This document shows, piece after piece, positions 1 to 8,568 of a stretch of 64,000 bases of DNA. This stretch comes from Ewingella allii (GTDB taxonomy: Bacteria; Pseudomonadota; Gammaproteobacteria; Enterobacterales; Enterobacteriaceae). The stretch's first letter is position 1. The number at the start of each line of letters is the position of its first letter. The stretch covers positions 248,001 to 312,000 of the forward strand of contig NZ_JAWUDN010000001.1 of NCBI RefSeq assembly GCF_044430645.1. The letters run 5' to 3'. The notes beneath the pieces are model-generated. The model made no database searches. It saw nothing but the letters and a program-made list of their open reading frames with translations, and was not told the origin of the DNA. A program made the position numbers and the translations under genes.

Positions 1-388
1 CTTCTTCATCGACGATGTGGTCATACCCTAGCAGATGCAGACTGCCGTGAACAACCATATGCGCCCAATGCGCCAGCAGTTCTTTTTGCTGCTCCTGAGC
101 TTCTTTTTCAACTACCTGACGGCAGATGACCAGATCACCCAGCAGCGGCAATTCCATACCCGGCGGAGCCTCGAACGGGAAGGATAACACGTTGGTCGAT
201 TTGTCTTTACCACGATAAGTCATATTCAGCTCGTGACTTTCCGCTTCATCAACCAGACGGATGGTCACTTCTGACTCTTCCTGAAACTGTGGCAGGACGA
301 CGTCAAGCCATTTTTGGAAATCACTTTCCGTGGGTAAACCCTCGCTGTTTTCACATGCGATTTGCAAATCGAGAATAACCTGAGTCAT
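1..388 (-). CDS. ybeY: YbeY endoribonuclease / rRNA maturation factor, 3' end cut by the window
   Basis: This is a single-strand-specific metallo-endoribonuclease needed for 16S rRNA 3'-end maturation and 70S quality control in the cytoplasm. About 129 N-terminal residues are visible; the family is about 155 residues, so the last 25 or so lie beyond base 1. The translated minus strand shows the zinc-binding signature HGSLHLLGYDH close to the window edge, which is diagnostic of the family. The start codon ATG (388-386) overlaps the stop of ybeZ as ATGA, so the two are translationally coupled, as in E. coli where ybeZ-ybeY form an operon. The identification is firm; only the C-terminus is unseen. 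Confidence 0.95.
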   Translation of the reverse strand, partial: MTQVILDLQIACENSEGLPTESDFQKWLDVVLPQFQEESEVTIRLVDEAESHELNMTYRGKDKSTNVLSFPFEAPPGMELPLLGDLVICRQVVEKEAQEQQKELLAHWAHMVVHGSLHLLGYDHIVDEE

Positions 389-1443
389 TGATTAACCTGT
401 TGTGACGGCGGCTGATGAGATTCCTGACGACGTTGTTCAGCAATAGCATCGCGACGTTTTTGATCTTCTTCTTCCCAAGCCTCATAGGCTACCACGATAC
501 GGGCTACCACGGGATGACGAACCACGTCTTCGCTATGGAAGAAGTTGAAACTAAGTTCATCAACCGACGAAAGCACCTCGATAGCATGGCGCAGGCCAGA
601 CTTCTGATGGCGCGGCAGGTCAATCTGGGTAACGTCGCCGGTGATCACGGCTTTGGAGTTGAAACCAATGCGCGTCAGGAACATTTTCATCTGTTCAATC
701 GAGGTGTTCTGACTTTCATCCAAAATGATAAAGGCGTCGTTGAGCGTACGGCCGCGCATGTAGGCCAGCGGGGCGACTTCAATCACGTTGCGCTCAATCA
801 GCTTTTCCACTTTCTCAAAGCCGAGCATTTCGAACAGCGCGTCATACAGCGGGCGCAAATAAGGGTCAACTTTCTGGCTGAGGTCGCCCGGCAGGAAGCC
901 CAGCTTCTCACCGGCTTCAACCGCTGGTCGAGTCAGCAGGATACGTCGCACGTCCTGACGCTCAAGGGCATCGACGGCCGCCGCCACGGCGAGATAGGTC
1001 TTACCCGTACCCGCAGGCCCGATACCAAAGGTGATATCGTGGTCGAGGATGTTGGCGATGTACTGCGCCTGATTTGGCGTGCGTGGCTTCACCATGCCGC
1101 GCTTGGTTTTGATGATCACCGCTTTGCCATAGTCAGGCACGCTCTCGGCGGTCTGTTCCAGCACGCGGCTCTCTTTAATGGCCAGATGGATTTGCTCAGG
1201 ATCGATATCCTGAGTTTCTCCCCGCAGCGGCGCGGTATCCACGTATAAGTCACGCAGAATATTGACCGCGGCGGTCACAGGCAGACTTTTTCCTACCAGT
1301 TTAAAGGCGTTATCACGACGGTTGATTTCGACGCCCAACCGACGCTCCAGTTGTTTGATGTTGTCATCAAACGGCCCGCACAGGCTCAGCAAACGCTGAT
1401 TGTCTTCGGGCTCTAGCAAAATCTCTTGTGTTACAACGTTCAA
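385..1443 (-). CDS. ybeZ: PhoH-like ATPase YbeZ
   Basis: A cytoplasmic PhoH-family P-loop ATPase that works with YbeY in rRNA processing. The Walker A motif GPAGTGKT lies in the middle of the protein and the Walker B-like FIILDESQN about 90 residues later. An open frame reaches a GTG at 1461, but TTG at 1443 is preferred. It gives a protein beginning MNVVTQEILLEPED, which lines up with the E. coli N-terminus, and it sits just behind an AGAGGA ribosome binding site. That start gives 352 residues against about 346 in E. coli. The C-terminal 20 residues are Gln/Arg rich and variable. It overlaps ybeY by 4 bases. Confidence 0.93.
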   Translation of the reverse strand: MNVVTQEILLEPEDNQRLLSLCGPFDDNIKQLERRLGVEINRRDNAFKLVGKSLPVTAAVNILRDLYVDTAPLRGETQDIDPEQIHLAIKESRVLEQTAESVPDYGKAVIIKTKRGMVKPRTPNQAQYIANILDHDITFGIGPAGTGKTYLAVAAAVDALERQDVRRILLTRPAVEAGEKLGFLPGDLSQKVDPYLRPLYDALFEMLGFEKVEKLIERNVIEVAPLAYMRGRTLNDAFIILDESQNTSIEQMKMFLTRIGFNSKAVITGDVTQIDLPRHQKSGLRHAIEVLSSVDELSFNFFHSEDVVRHPVVARIVVAYEAWEEEDQKRRDAIAEQRRQESHQPPSQQVNQ

Positions 1444-1671
1444 ACTTTTCCTCTGGGCCACGAAGGACCTGTTGATGTGTCTGACTTTTGTCGTCTTAGC
1501 TGGCGTTGCTCACACCAATAAAACTCACAATACCTTGGTTAATAATACATGCCCTTGGCAAAATATGCCTTGTTAGGCATGGGATGGCGTACACCTTAGT
1601 GACAATATGCGGCCTGTCTCGAAAAATTAAACCTTATCACTGTTCTGATTGGGAAATTTTCGACTAAAAAC

Positions 1672-1706
1672 TGTAAAAACAAACAGGACGCCGAAGCGTC
1701 CTGTTG
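1672..1706 (-). terminator. Rho-independent terminator after miaB
   Basis: Read on the minus strand, the hairpin ACAGGACGC-TTCG-GCGTCCTGT is followed by TTTGTTTTT, just beyond the miaB stop. The rest of the 1444-1735 gap is AT-rich and shows no ORF; it should hold the ybeZ promoter, which I could not place with confidence. Confidence 0.88.
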
Positions 1707-1735
1707 CTGAGTCCAAGCCTTTATGGGCTGCCAGA

Positions 1736-3160
1736 TTATGGCTGATAGAGACCCACGCCTATCTCATTCTCTTTGCGGGTACGCGCAATCACCGACTGTG
1801 GCGATTCGTGCAGGCGTAGCGCCATCTGATCTTCTGTTCTGACCACCACGCCGCGCAGCGAGTTGGCGTAAACATCAACGATTTCAACGTCGACGAACTT
1901 ACCAATCATGTCCGGCGTGCCTTCGAAGTTCACCACGCGGTTGCATTCGGTACGCCCGGTCAGCTCCATAATGCTCTTGCGCGACGTGCCTTCCACCAAG
2001 ATGCGTTGCACCGTACCCAGCGTTGCGCGGCTAAAGCGCACCACCTGCTGAGTGATACGGTCTTGCAGGATTTGCAGGCGCTGCTTTTTCTCTTCCAGAG
2101 TGACGTCATCCACCATGTCGGCCGCTGGCGTCCCCGGGCGAGGGGAGTAGATGAAGCTGAAACTGACGTCGTAGTTCACTTCGGCAATCAGCTTCATGGT
2201 CTTCTCGAAGTCATCGTTGGTTTCACCCGGGAAGCCAATGATGAAGTCGGAACTCATATGAATATCAGGGCGCACCGCGCGCAGTTTGCGGATAATCGCC
2301 TTGTACTCCAGCACGGTGTGCGGGCGCTTCATCATGGTCAGAATGCGGTCGGAGCCGCTCTGGATCGGCAGGTGCAGGAAGCTCACCAGCTCTGGCGTGT
2401 CTTTGTACACTTCGATGATGTCGTCGGTAAACTCCACCGGATGGCTGGTGGTGAAGCGAATGCGGTCGATGCCGTCGATTGCCGCCACCAGGCGCAGTAA
2501 CTCTGCGAAGCTGCAAATGCCGCCATCATAGGTCGCGCCACGATAGGCATTCACGTTCTGCCCAAGCAAATTAACTTCACGCACGCCCTGAGCGGCCAAC
2601 TGGGCAATTTCAAACAGCACGTCGTCGCTTGGGCGGCTGACTTCCTCACCACGGGTGTAGGGCACCACGCAGAAGCTACAGTACTTGTTGCAGCCTTCCA
2701 TAATGGAGACGAACGCCGTTGGGCCTTCGGCACGCGGCTCTGGCAGGCGGTCGAATTTTTCGATTTCAGGGAAGCTGATATCGACGATGGGGCTTTTGGT
2801 GCCGCGCACGTGGTTAATCATTTCCGGCAGGCGGTGCAGGGTCTGCGGGCCGAAGACCACGTCGACGCAAGGCGCACGCTGGCGCAGCATTTCGCCCTCT
2901 TGTGACGCCACGCAGCCACCCACGCCAATAATGACGTCAGGGTTCTTCTTCTTGAGTAATTTCCAGTGGCCCAGCAGGCTGAACACTTTTTCCTGAGCCT
3001 TTTCCCGAATAGAACAGGTGTTCAGCAACAGAATATCTGCTTCTTCAGCGACGTCGGTCAGCTGATAACCGTGTGTACTTTCGAGCAGGTCGGCCATTTT
3101 AGATGAATCATATTCATTCATCTGGCAGCCCCAGGTCTTTATGTGCAGTTTTTTAATCAT
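1736..3160 (-). CDS. miaB: tRNA-2-methylthio-N6-dimethylallyladenosine synthase MiaB
   Basis: A radical-SAM methylthiotransferase that converts i6A37 to ms2i6A37 in tRNAs reading UNN codons. The N-terminal UPF0004 domain begins KKLHIKTWGCQMNEYDSSKM and carries three cluster cysteines (WGCQ, NTCS, GGCV). The radical-SAM motif CNKYCSFC follows near residue 157, with a C-terminal TRAM domain. The frame extends to a TTG at 3178, but ATG at 3160 (MIKKLHIK) matches the E. coli start and gives exactly 474 residues. It is divergent from ubiF across a 209-base gap, the same arrangement as in E. coli. Confidence 0.96.
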   Translation of the reverse strand: MIKKLHIKTWGCQMNEYDSSKMADLLESTHGYQLTDVAEEADILLLNTCSIREKAQEKVFSLLGHWKLLKKKNPDVIIGVGGCVASQEGEMLRQRAPCVDVVFGPQTLHRLPEMINHVRGTKSPIVDISFPEIEKFDRLPEPRAEGPTAFVSIMEGCNKYCSFCVVPYTRGEEVSRPSDDVLFEIAQLAAQGVREVNLLGQNVNAYRGATYDGGICSFAELLRLVAAIDGIDRIRFTTSHPVEFTDDIIEVYKDTPELVSFLHLPIQSGSDRILTMMKRPHTVLEYKAIIRKLRAVRPDIHMSSDFIIGFPGETNDDFEKTMKLIAEVNYDVSFSFIYSPRPGTPAADMVDDVTLEEKKQRLQILQDRITQQVVRFSRATLGTVQRILVEGTSRKSIMELTGRTECNRVVNFEGTPDMIGKFVDVEIVDVYANSLRGVVVRTEDQMALRLHESPQSVIARTRKENEIGVGLYQP

Positions 3161-3369
3161 CGACTTGTCATTACTCAATGCGGGTAGAAAAGCGTTATAT
3201 CTGTGTCCGTGCTGAAGAGCAGAACCACGGGCTCGGGCGACGGTGACGTCCAGGGGGCGTATTGTAAACCCTCGCTCCAGTGGTGACCAGTGCAGTTAAA
3301 CAGCTTAGGTTCTGATACCAACATAAAAATCCGGTATCATTCAGGGAATGAATTCCATTATCAAGCTGG

Positions 3370-4560
3370 ATGAAAATGAACCCTTCTGAAAAATCCTTTG
3401 ATGCGGTCGTCGTCGGTGGTGGCATGGTGGGAGCCGCGGCGGCGCTAGGGCTGACCCAACAGGGCCTTCGCGTGGCCCTGATTGAAAACCAGCGCCCGGC
3501 TGTGTTCGACGCTCTCGCGGCAATTGATCTGCGTATTTCGGCCATTGGCTGCGCCTCGGTGCGTTTCCTGCAAAGCCTTGGCGCGTGGTCTGCTATCGAA
3601 AGCATGAGACTGACGCCTTATCGCCGTCTGGAAACCTGGGAGAACGAGGGATCTGAAGTGCGTTTCGACGCCTCCTCCCTAGGTTTGTCAGAGTTGGGCT
3701 TCATGGTGGAGAACCGCGTCTTGCAGCTCGGCCTGTGGCAGCAGTTTGATGCTTTGCCGAACCTGACTCTGTTTTGCCCGTCCAAGCTTCGTCACCTGTT
3801 GCAGCACGATGATAAAAGCTGGTCATTGCAGCTCACCACCGGAGAAGTGCTGAAAACGCAGCTGGTGGTTGCCGCCGATGGCGCGAACTCGCTGGTGCGC
3901 CAGCTGGCGGGGATTGGCGTGGATGGCTGGCAGTATCGCCAAAACTGCATGCTCATTAATGTGGAAACGGCGTCAGCCGATCAAGACACCACTTGGCAGC
4001 AGTTTTATCCTTCAGGCCCGAGAGCCTTCTTGCCGCTCTCTGGCAATAACGCCTCATTAGTGTGGTATGACAGCCCGCAGCGTATTCGCTATCTGCAGAC
4101 GCTGAACATGAAGCAGCTAACGGATGAGGTCAGCCGTGCCTTCCCGAGTCGCTTAGGGCCTGTTAAGGCGCTCTCCTCGGGTTCATTCCCGCTGGTTCGC
4201 CGCCACGCGCAGCGCTACGTGTTGCCAGGTCTGGTATTGGTCGGAGATGCCGCGCATACCATCAATCCGCTGGCCGGGCAGGGCGTTAATCTGGGCTATC
4301 GGGACGTAGAGGCTTTGCTCGACGTGGTGAAGAAAGCGCGCGAACGCGAAGAGAAGTGGTTTGAAGAGCGCGTGTTGTTGAGGTATCAGCGCCAGCGCCG
4401 TCTGGATAATTTACTGATGCAGAGCGGCATGGACCTGTTCTACACCGCCTTCAGTAATGACTTAGCGCCAGTCAAGATCTTGCGCAATCTGGCCCTGATG
4501 ACCGCCCAACGCGCAGGCGCACTCAAAACCAAAGCGTTGAAATATGCTCTGGGAATTTAA
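3370..4560 (+). CDS. ubiF: UbiF, 3-demethoxyubiquinol 3-hydroxylase
   Basis: A flavoprotein monooxygenase catalysing the C5/C6-ring hydroxylation late in ubiquinone biosynthesis, at the inner-membrane/cytosol interface. FAD-binding features are clear: the N-terminal dinucleotide fold AVVVGGGMVGAAAALG, the DG motif VVAADGANS near residue 170, and the GD motif LVGDAAHTINPLAGQGVNLG near residue 295. Length is 396 against 391 in E. coli. An internal ATG two codons downstream (3376) is an alternative start. It is transcribed divergently from miaB and is the last gene before a repeat and the tRNA operon. Confidence 0.95.
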   Translation: MKMNPSEKSFDAVVVGGGMVGAAAALGLTQQGLRVALIENQRPAVFDALAAIDLRISAIGCASVRFLQSLGAWSAIESMRLTPYRRLETWENEGSEVRFDASSLGLSELGFMVENRVLQLGLWQQFDALPNLTLFCPSKLRHLLQHDDKSWSLQLTTGEVLKTQLVVAADGANSLVRQLAGIGVDGWQYRQNCMLINVETASADQDTTWQQFYPSGPRAFLPLSGNNASLVWYDSPQRIRYLQTLNMKQLTDEVSRAFPSRLGPVKALSSGSFPLVRRHAQRYVLPGLVLVGDAAHTINPLAGQGVNLGYRDVEALLDVVKKAREREEKWFEERVLLRYQRQRRLDNLLMQSGMDLFYTAFSNDLAPVKILRNLALMTAQRAGALKTKALKYALGI

Positions 4561-4615
4561 AATTAGGTTTTAGAAGTTGGGTTTGATGTTGCGAACGTGC
4601 AGGTCCCCAAAATAA

Positions 4616-4800
4616 TTCGAGTTGCAGGACTAATCTGCTGCAAGCGGATTTGAACGCTGCTTGCAGCGGCCCTTTATGGGCGAGGACTGGTGACAGGCCA
4701 AGTAACTCGGCAAGTAAGGGTATCCCGATGAGCTTACATCAGTAAGTGATTAGGGTACCCGAGCGCAGCCAACGCATCTGCAGCTCGAAGTATGAAGGGG
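4616..4800. repeat. Dispersed palindromic intergenic repeat, copy 1 (expanded form)
   Basis: The ends are inverted: TTCGAGTTGCAG (4616-4627) against CTGCAGCTCGAA (4778-4789), with 11 of 12 positions complementary. The core GAGCTTACATCAGTAAGTGA and the block GCAGCCAACGC are shared with four other copies in this window. This copy is about 185 bp, longer than the others (about 110-125 bp), because of extra sequence in its left half. It lies between ubiF and the tRNA operon. Confidence 0.85.
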
Positions 4801-4814
4801 ATGCAATACAAAGC

Positions 4815-4839
4815 AAAAAGCCCGCCTAAGCGAGCTTTT
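4815..4839 (-). terminator. Terminator of the tRNA operon
   Basis: On the minus strand AAAAGCTCGCTTAGGCGGGC forms a hairpin followed by TTTTTGC, seven bases past the last tRNA. It ends the six-tRNA transcript. Confidence 0.85.
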
Positions 4840-4846
4840 CTAAATA

Positions 4847-4921
4847 TGGCTGGGGTGCCAGGATTCGAACCTGGGTATGCTGGTATCAGAAACCAGAGCC
4901 TTACCGCTTGGCGACACCCCA
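4847..4921 (-). tRNA. glnX: tRNA-Gln (CUG)
   Basis: A 75-nt tRNA with encoded CCA. The anticodon loop reads TTCTGAT, giving anticodon CUG, and the body TGGGGTGTCGCC...CCCCAGCCA is the enterobacterial glutamine type. It is last in the operon. E. coli has two CUG copies here (glnV, glnX); only one is present in this window. Confidence 0.95.
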
Positions 4922-4961
4922 AAAGAACTGCTTTACTAAAACACTCATGCAGACAATAAAA

Positions 4962-5038
4962 TGGTGGCTACGACGGGATTTGAACCTGTGACCCCATCAT
5001 TATGAGTGATGTGCTCTAACCAGCTGAGCTACGTAGCC
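4962..5038 (-). tRNA. metU: tRNA-Met (CAU), elongator
   Basis: A 77-nt elongator methionine tRNA, anticodon CAU, 3' CCA encoded. It differs from the first copy in the operon (5452-5528) at two positions: one in the D-loop and one in the T-loop, where GTTCAAATC replaces GTTCGAATC. The body otherwise matches E. coli metT/metU. Confidence 0.95.
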
Positions 5039-5122
5039 AAATTTTACTGACTTAACTCTAAAACTCAAGCGCTGATTTGATTAACTTAATAATAAATTTC
5101 AATCGCTTGCCAATAAGAAGTA

Positions 5123-5197
5123 TGGCTGGGGTACCTGGATTCGAACCAGGGTATGCTGGTATCAAAAACCAGTGCCTTACCGCTTGGCGATACCCCA
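5123..5197 (-). tRNA. glnW: tRNA-Gln (UUG), second copy
   Basis: A 75-nt tRNA whose anticodon loop TTTTGAT gives UUG; CCA is encoded. Its T-stem differs slightly from the copy at 5256-5330 (CCTGGTTCGAATCCAGG against CCAGGTTCGAATCCTGG, base pairing preserved). Position in the operon corresponds to E. coli glnW. Confidence 0.95.
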
Positions 5198-5255
5198 ATA
5201 AAACTACTTCAAATTGTATTTTTTCATGCAATATCAAAGATAAAACAAGAAAAAA

Positions 5256-5330
5256 TGGCTGGGGTACCAGGATTCGAACCTGGGAATGCTGGTATCAAAA
5301 ACCAGTGCCTTACCGCTTGGCGATACCCCA
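5256..5330 (-). tRNA. glnU: tRNA-Gln (UUG), first copy
   Basis: A 75-nt glutamine tRNA, anticodon UUG, encoded CCA. Third gene in the operon, corresponding to E. coli glnU. Confidence 0.95.
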
Positions 5331-5354
5331 ACTGTGCTTACCGATATCAGGAAA

Positions 5355-5439
5355 TGGTGCGGGAGGCGAGACTTGAACTCGCACACCTTGCGGCGCTAGA
5401 ACCTAAATCTAGTGCGTCTACCAATTTCGCCACTCCCGC
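5355..5439 (-). tRNA. leuW: tRNA-Leu (UAG)
   Basis: An 85-nt class II tRNA with a long variable arm (GCGCCGCAAGGTGT region). The anticodon loop TTTAGGT gives UAG; acceptor GCGGGAG...CTCCCGC and encoded CCA are intact. Second gene in the operon, as E. coli leuW. Confidence 0.96.
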
Positions 5440-5451
5440 ATGAAAAAAGTT

Positions 5452-5528
5452 TGGTGGCTACGACGGGATTCGAACCTGTGACCCCATCATTATGAGTGAT
5501 GTGCTCTAACCAACTGAGCTACGTAGCC
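5452..5528 (-). tRNA. metT: tRNA-Met (CAU), elongator
   Basis: A 77-nt elongator methionine tRNA, the first gene of the operon, anticodon CAU, canonical GTTCGAATC T-loop and encoded CCA. It corresponds to E. coli metT. Confidence 0.96.
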
Positions 5529-5567
5529 ATCTTTTTTCTTGCAACCTTCATCGGCGTTGCGGGGCGC

Positions 5568-5596
5568 ATTATGCGTAGTTGGCCGTTTTGCGTCAA
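5568..5596 (-). promoter_or_regulatory. Sigma-70 promoter of the tRNA operon, with GC-rich discriminator
   Basis: On the minus strand the -35 is TTGACG (5596-5591), the spacer is exactly 17 bases, and the -10 is CATAAT (5573-5568). It is followed by GCGCCCCGC, a GC-rich discriminator typical of stringently controlled stable-RNA promoters. It lies about 40 bases upstream of the first tRNA. Confidence 0.82.
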
Positions 5597-5702
5597 CCAC
5601 TTTTTTGACGAAAAATGTCTTAGAGCAATCATTTGTCTGGCTTATAACCAGTGTGGCGATAAATTCAGCAAAAGACGTTATTTTTATTGGCTTTTGTGAC
5701 GA

Positions 5703-5728
5703 AAAAACGGGCCATAAGAGGCCCGTTA
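5703..5728 (-). terminator. Terminator after asnB
   Basis: Minus strand: AACGGGCCTCTTATGGCCCG followed by TTTTTT, about 30 bases past the asnB stop. This separates asnB from the tRNA operon promoter. Confidence 0.9.
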
Positions 5729-5759
5729 ATCGAAATAAAACCCGTTTATTTCTTCTAAA

Positions 5760-7421
5760 TTAGTAGGCGGACTGGTGAACGCCCACTGCACGACCAGACG
5801 GATCGTTCATGTTTTTAAAGGATTCATCCCACTCAATTGCCTTAGCAGAAGAACAGGCCACCGACGGGCCGCCAGGAACGCACTCAGCCGCGCTTGGTAC
5901 TGGGAACAGCTCTTCAAAAATGGTGCGGTACAGATACGCTTCTTTGGAGCCCGGCGTGTTATACGGGAAGCGGAAATGTGCAGTTTCGAGCTGTTGGTCG
6001 GTAATTTGCTGCCCAGCGACTTCTTTTAAGGTATCAATCCAGCTATAACCTACGCCGTCGGAGAACTGTTCTTTCTGGCGCCATGCCACGCTGTGTGGCA
6101 GATAAGACTCAAAACATTCGCGCAGGATATGTTTTTCCATCTTGCCGTTGCCGCACATCTTGTCTTTCGGGTTGATGCGCATCGCCACGTCGAGGAATTT
6201 CTTGTCGAGGAATGGCACGCGTGCTTCAACGCCCCATGCGGACATCGCTTTGTTGGCGCGAGCACAGTCATACATGTGCAGGGCCAGCAACTTACGCACG
6301 GTTTCTTCGTGGAACTCTTTGGCGTTTGGCGCTTTATGGAAGTAAAGGTAGCCACCCAACACTTCATCTGCGCCTTCACCGGACAGCACCATCTTGATGC
6401 CCATCGCTTTGATTTTACGCGACATCAGGTACATCGGGGTCGACGCGCGGATAGTAGTCACGTCATAGGTTTCGATGTGATAAATCACGTCACGAATGGC
6501 GTCAAGACCTTCCTGCACGGTGAAGTGAATTTCATGGTGCACGGTGCCCAAATGGTTAGCCACGGCCTGTGCGGCGCGCAGGTCAGGAGAGCCTTCAAGG
6601 CCGACGGCGAAGGAGTGCAGCTGTGGCCACCAGGCTTCGCTTTGGTCTTTATCTTCGATACGGCGACCGGCGAATTTCTTAGTAATGGCGGAAATTACCG
6701 AGGAATCCAAACCGCCTGATAGCAACACGCCATAAGGCACGTCGGACATCAGATGGCTTTTCACTGACTCTTCCAGCGCGTCGCGCAGCGCGGCCGCGTC
6801 CGTAGGGTTGTCTTTAACGTTGTCGTAATCGAACCAGTCGCGACGGTAGTATTCGCGGATTTGGCCCTCTTTGCTCCACAGGAAGCTGCCCGCAGGGAAT
6901 TCCTGAATGGTGCGGCACACCGGCACCAGCGACTTCATTTCAGAAGCAACGAACAGGTTGCCGTGCTCATCGTGACCATAATAAAGAGGGATGATGCCCA
7001 AATGGTCGCGACCAATCAGGTAGGCGTCTTTTTCTGTGTCATACAGAATGAAGGCGAACATGCCTTGCAGCTCGTCGAGAAACTCTGGCCCTTTCTCCTG
7101 ATAAAGCGCGAGGATCACTTCACAGTCAGATTCGGTCTGGAATTCATAACGGTGGCCTAACTCAGCGCGCAGTGCCTGATGGTTGTAAATCTCACCGTTA
7201 ACGGCCAATACGTGGGTGTGCGCGGCGTTGTACAGCGGCTGTGCGCCGTTGTTGACGTCGACAATCGACAGACGCTCGTGGCAAAGAATGGCTTTGTCGC
7301 TAGCGAAAACGCCAGACCAATCCGGGCCGCGATGGCGCATCAGACGGGATAACTCCAGCGCTTTCTTACGCAACTCAGCGGAGTCGGTCTTGATATCGAG
7401 CACACCGAAAATTGAACACAT
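5760..7421 (-). CDS. asnB: Asparagine synthetase B, glutamine-hydrolysing
   Basis: Makes asparagine from aspartate, glutamine and ATP in the cytoplasm. The protein starts MCSIFG, so Cys2 becomes the N-terminal nucleophile of the glutaminase domain after Met removal. The synthetase domain has the PP-loop LLSGGLDSS near residue 235 and the conserved SGEGADEVLGGY near residue 350. Length is 553 against 554 in E. coli. An AGGAG ribosome binding site stands 8 bases before the ATG. It is monocistronic, with its own terminator downstream, and lies next to the tRNA operon as in E. coli. Confidence 0.97.
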   Translation of the reverse strand: MCSIFGVLDIKTDSAELRKKALELSRLMRHRGPDWSGVFASDKAILCHERLSIVDVNNGAQPLYNAAHTHVLAVNGEIYNHQALRAELGHRYEFQTESDCEVILALYQEKGPEFLDELQGMFAFILYDTEKDAYLIGRDHLGIIPLYYGHDEHGNLFVASEMKSLVPVCRTIQEFPAGSFLWSKEGQIREYYRRDWFDYDNVKDNPTDAAALRDALEESVKSHLMSDVPYGVLLSGGLDSSVISAITKKFAGRRIEDKDQSEAWWPQLHSFAVGLEGSPDLRAAQAVANHLGTVHHEIHFTVQEGLDAIRDVIYHIETYDVTTIRASTPMYLMSRKIKAMGIKMVLSGEGADEVLGGYLYFHKAPNAKEFHEETVRKLLALHMYDCARANKAMSAWGVEARVPFLDKKFLDVAMRINPKDKMCGNGKMEKHILRECFESYLPHSVAWRQKEQFSDGVGYSWIDTLKEVAGQQITDQQLETAHFRFPYNTPGSKEAYLYRTIFEELFPVPSAAECVPGGPSVACSSAKAIEWDESFKNMNDPSGRAVGVHQSAY

Positions 7422-7768
7422 ATCTATTTCTCCTGACCACTTATAAACGATTATTTTGTTGTGTTTGCTTTGCGCTTTGCCGATTTCTCATTAAAGGTTC
7501 GGCTTTACTGCGCGGTTGATTAAGAAAATGCGTCAAAACCCCTCATCTGTGCAAGTGGTTTAGCATTCTTCTGAAAAATAGTTGTTGAGGTAGGTCAGAT
7601 CTTTGATGGATTGTCAGTTTATGGCTATTTAAATTGCAGAATATGCAATTTTTCTCGCTGATTTGAGCTGCGGACAAAAATAGGCAATGAAAAGAAAATA
7701 GTAAGAAGTGGCAGAAGTCCGTCTGGCCGAATGACCAGACGTGAGAAAGCAGGGGGAAGCGGGCGGAA
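7422..7768. other. Gap between nagD and asnB: no gene seen
   Basis: The 347 bases hold the asnB upstream region and the nagD 3' region. The inverted repeat CGTCTGG/CCAGACG (about 7722-7743) sits after nagD but has no T-run on the minus strand, so I do not call it a terminator. No credible ORF, RNA gene or repeat copy was recognised. Confidence 0.6.
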
Positions 7769-8521
7769 CTAGATAATGTCGATATCAGCGACGGAAGGGT
7801 AGATCCAGGTTGGGCGGAATGGCATCTCTTCCACATCATTCAAGGTCGACACGCCCGACAGCACCAGAATAGTATCCAGGCCCGCCTGAAAGCCAGCCAG
7901 AATATCGGTGCGCAGGTTATCGCCGACGATTACCGTTTCTTCCGAGTGTGCTTGCATTTTGTTCAGTGCAGAGCGAATGATCCACGGGCTTGGCTTGCCG
8001 ACATAGAAAGGTTTTCGGCCGGTGATTTTTTCAATCGGGGCGCACAGCGCGCCACAGGCCGGGGAGAAGCCGTGGCCGTGGCTATCAGGGTTAGTGGCGA
8101 TAAAGCGCGCGCCGTTGGCGACGAAGAAGGCAGCTTTATGGATCATATCCCAGTTATAGGAACGCGTTTCACCAACAATAACAAAATCAGGATTGATATC
8201 CGTGATGGTAAAGCCTGCTTTATAAAGCTCGTGAATTAACGCGCCTTCGCCCACGACATAGGCTTTCTTGCCTTCCTGCCGTTTGAGAAAGTCAGCCGTT
8301 GCCATGGCGGAGGTGTAAAAAGCATTTTCAGGGACGTCTAGGCCGGCGGCGGTAAAGCGATTCGCTAAATCCTGCGCGGTCTGGGAAGGGTAGTTGGTCA
8401 GCACAACCAACGGCATGCCCTGTTCCTGGATGCGTGCGAGGAAAAGATCTGCACCCGGGACCGGCGTATTGTCGTGGAGCAGTACGCCGTCGATATCACA
8501 AATTACGTTTTTTAAAGTCAT
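7769..8521 (-). CDS. nagD: NagD, HAD-family nucleotide phosphatase
   Basis: A HAD-superfamily phosphatase acting on UMP, GMP and related phosphates in vitro; it is the last gene of nagBACD although its role in GlcNAc use is unclear. Motif I is the N-terminal VICDIDGVLLHDN, motif II is VVLTNYPSQ, the conserved lysine is in KPFYVGKPSP, and motif IV is VIVGDNLRTDI. Length 250, as in E. coli. It follows nagC by 47 bases on the same strand. Confidence 0.96.
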   Translation of the reverse strand: MTLKNVICDIDGVLLHDNTPVPGADLFLARIQEQGMPLVVLTNYPSQTAQDLANRFTAAGLDVPENAFYTSAMATADFLKRQEGKKAYVVGEGALIHELYKAGFTITDINPDFVIVGETRSYNWDMIHKAAFFVANGARFIATNPDSHGHGFSPACGALCAPIEKITGRKPFYVGKPSPWIIRSALNKMQAHSEETVIVGDNLRTDILAGFQAGLDTILVLSGVSTLNDVEEMPFRPTWIYPSVADIDII

Positions 8522-8568
8522 AGGTCCCTAATCCAATCCATTCTGGCAATCCCGAACTATAGCACGGC

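Noticed and set aside
415..1248. 277-codon plus-strand frame opposite ybeZ
   Set aside because: Antisense shadow; ybeZ is conserved over its full length with Walker motifs.
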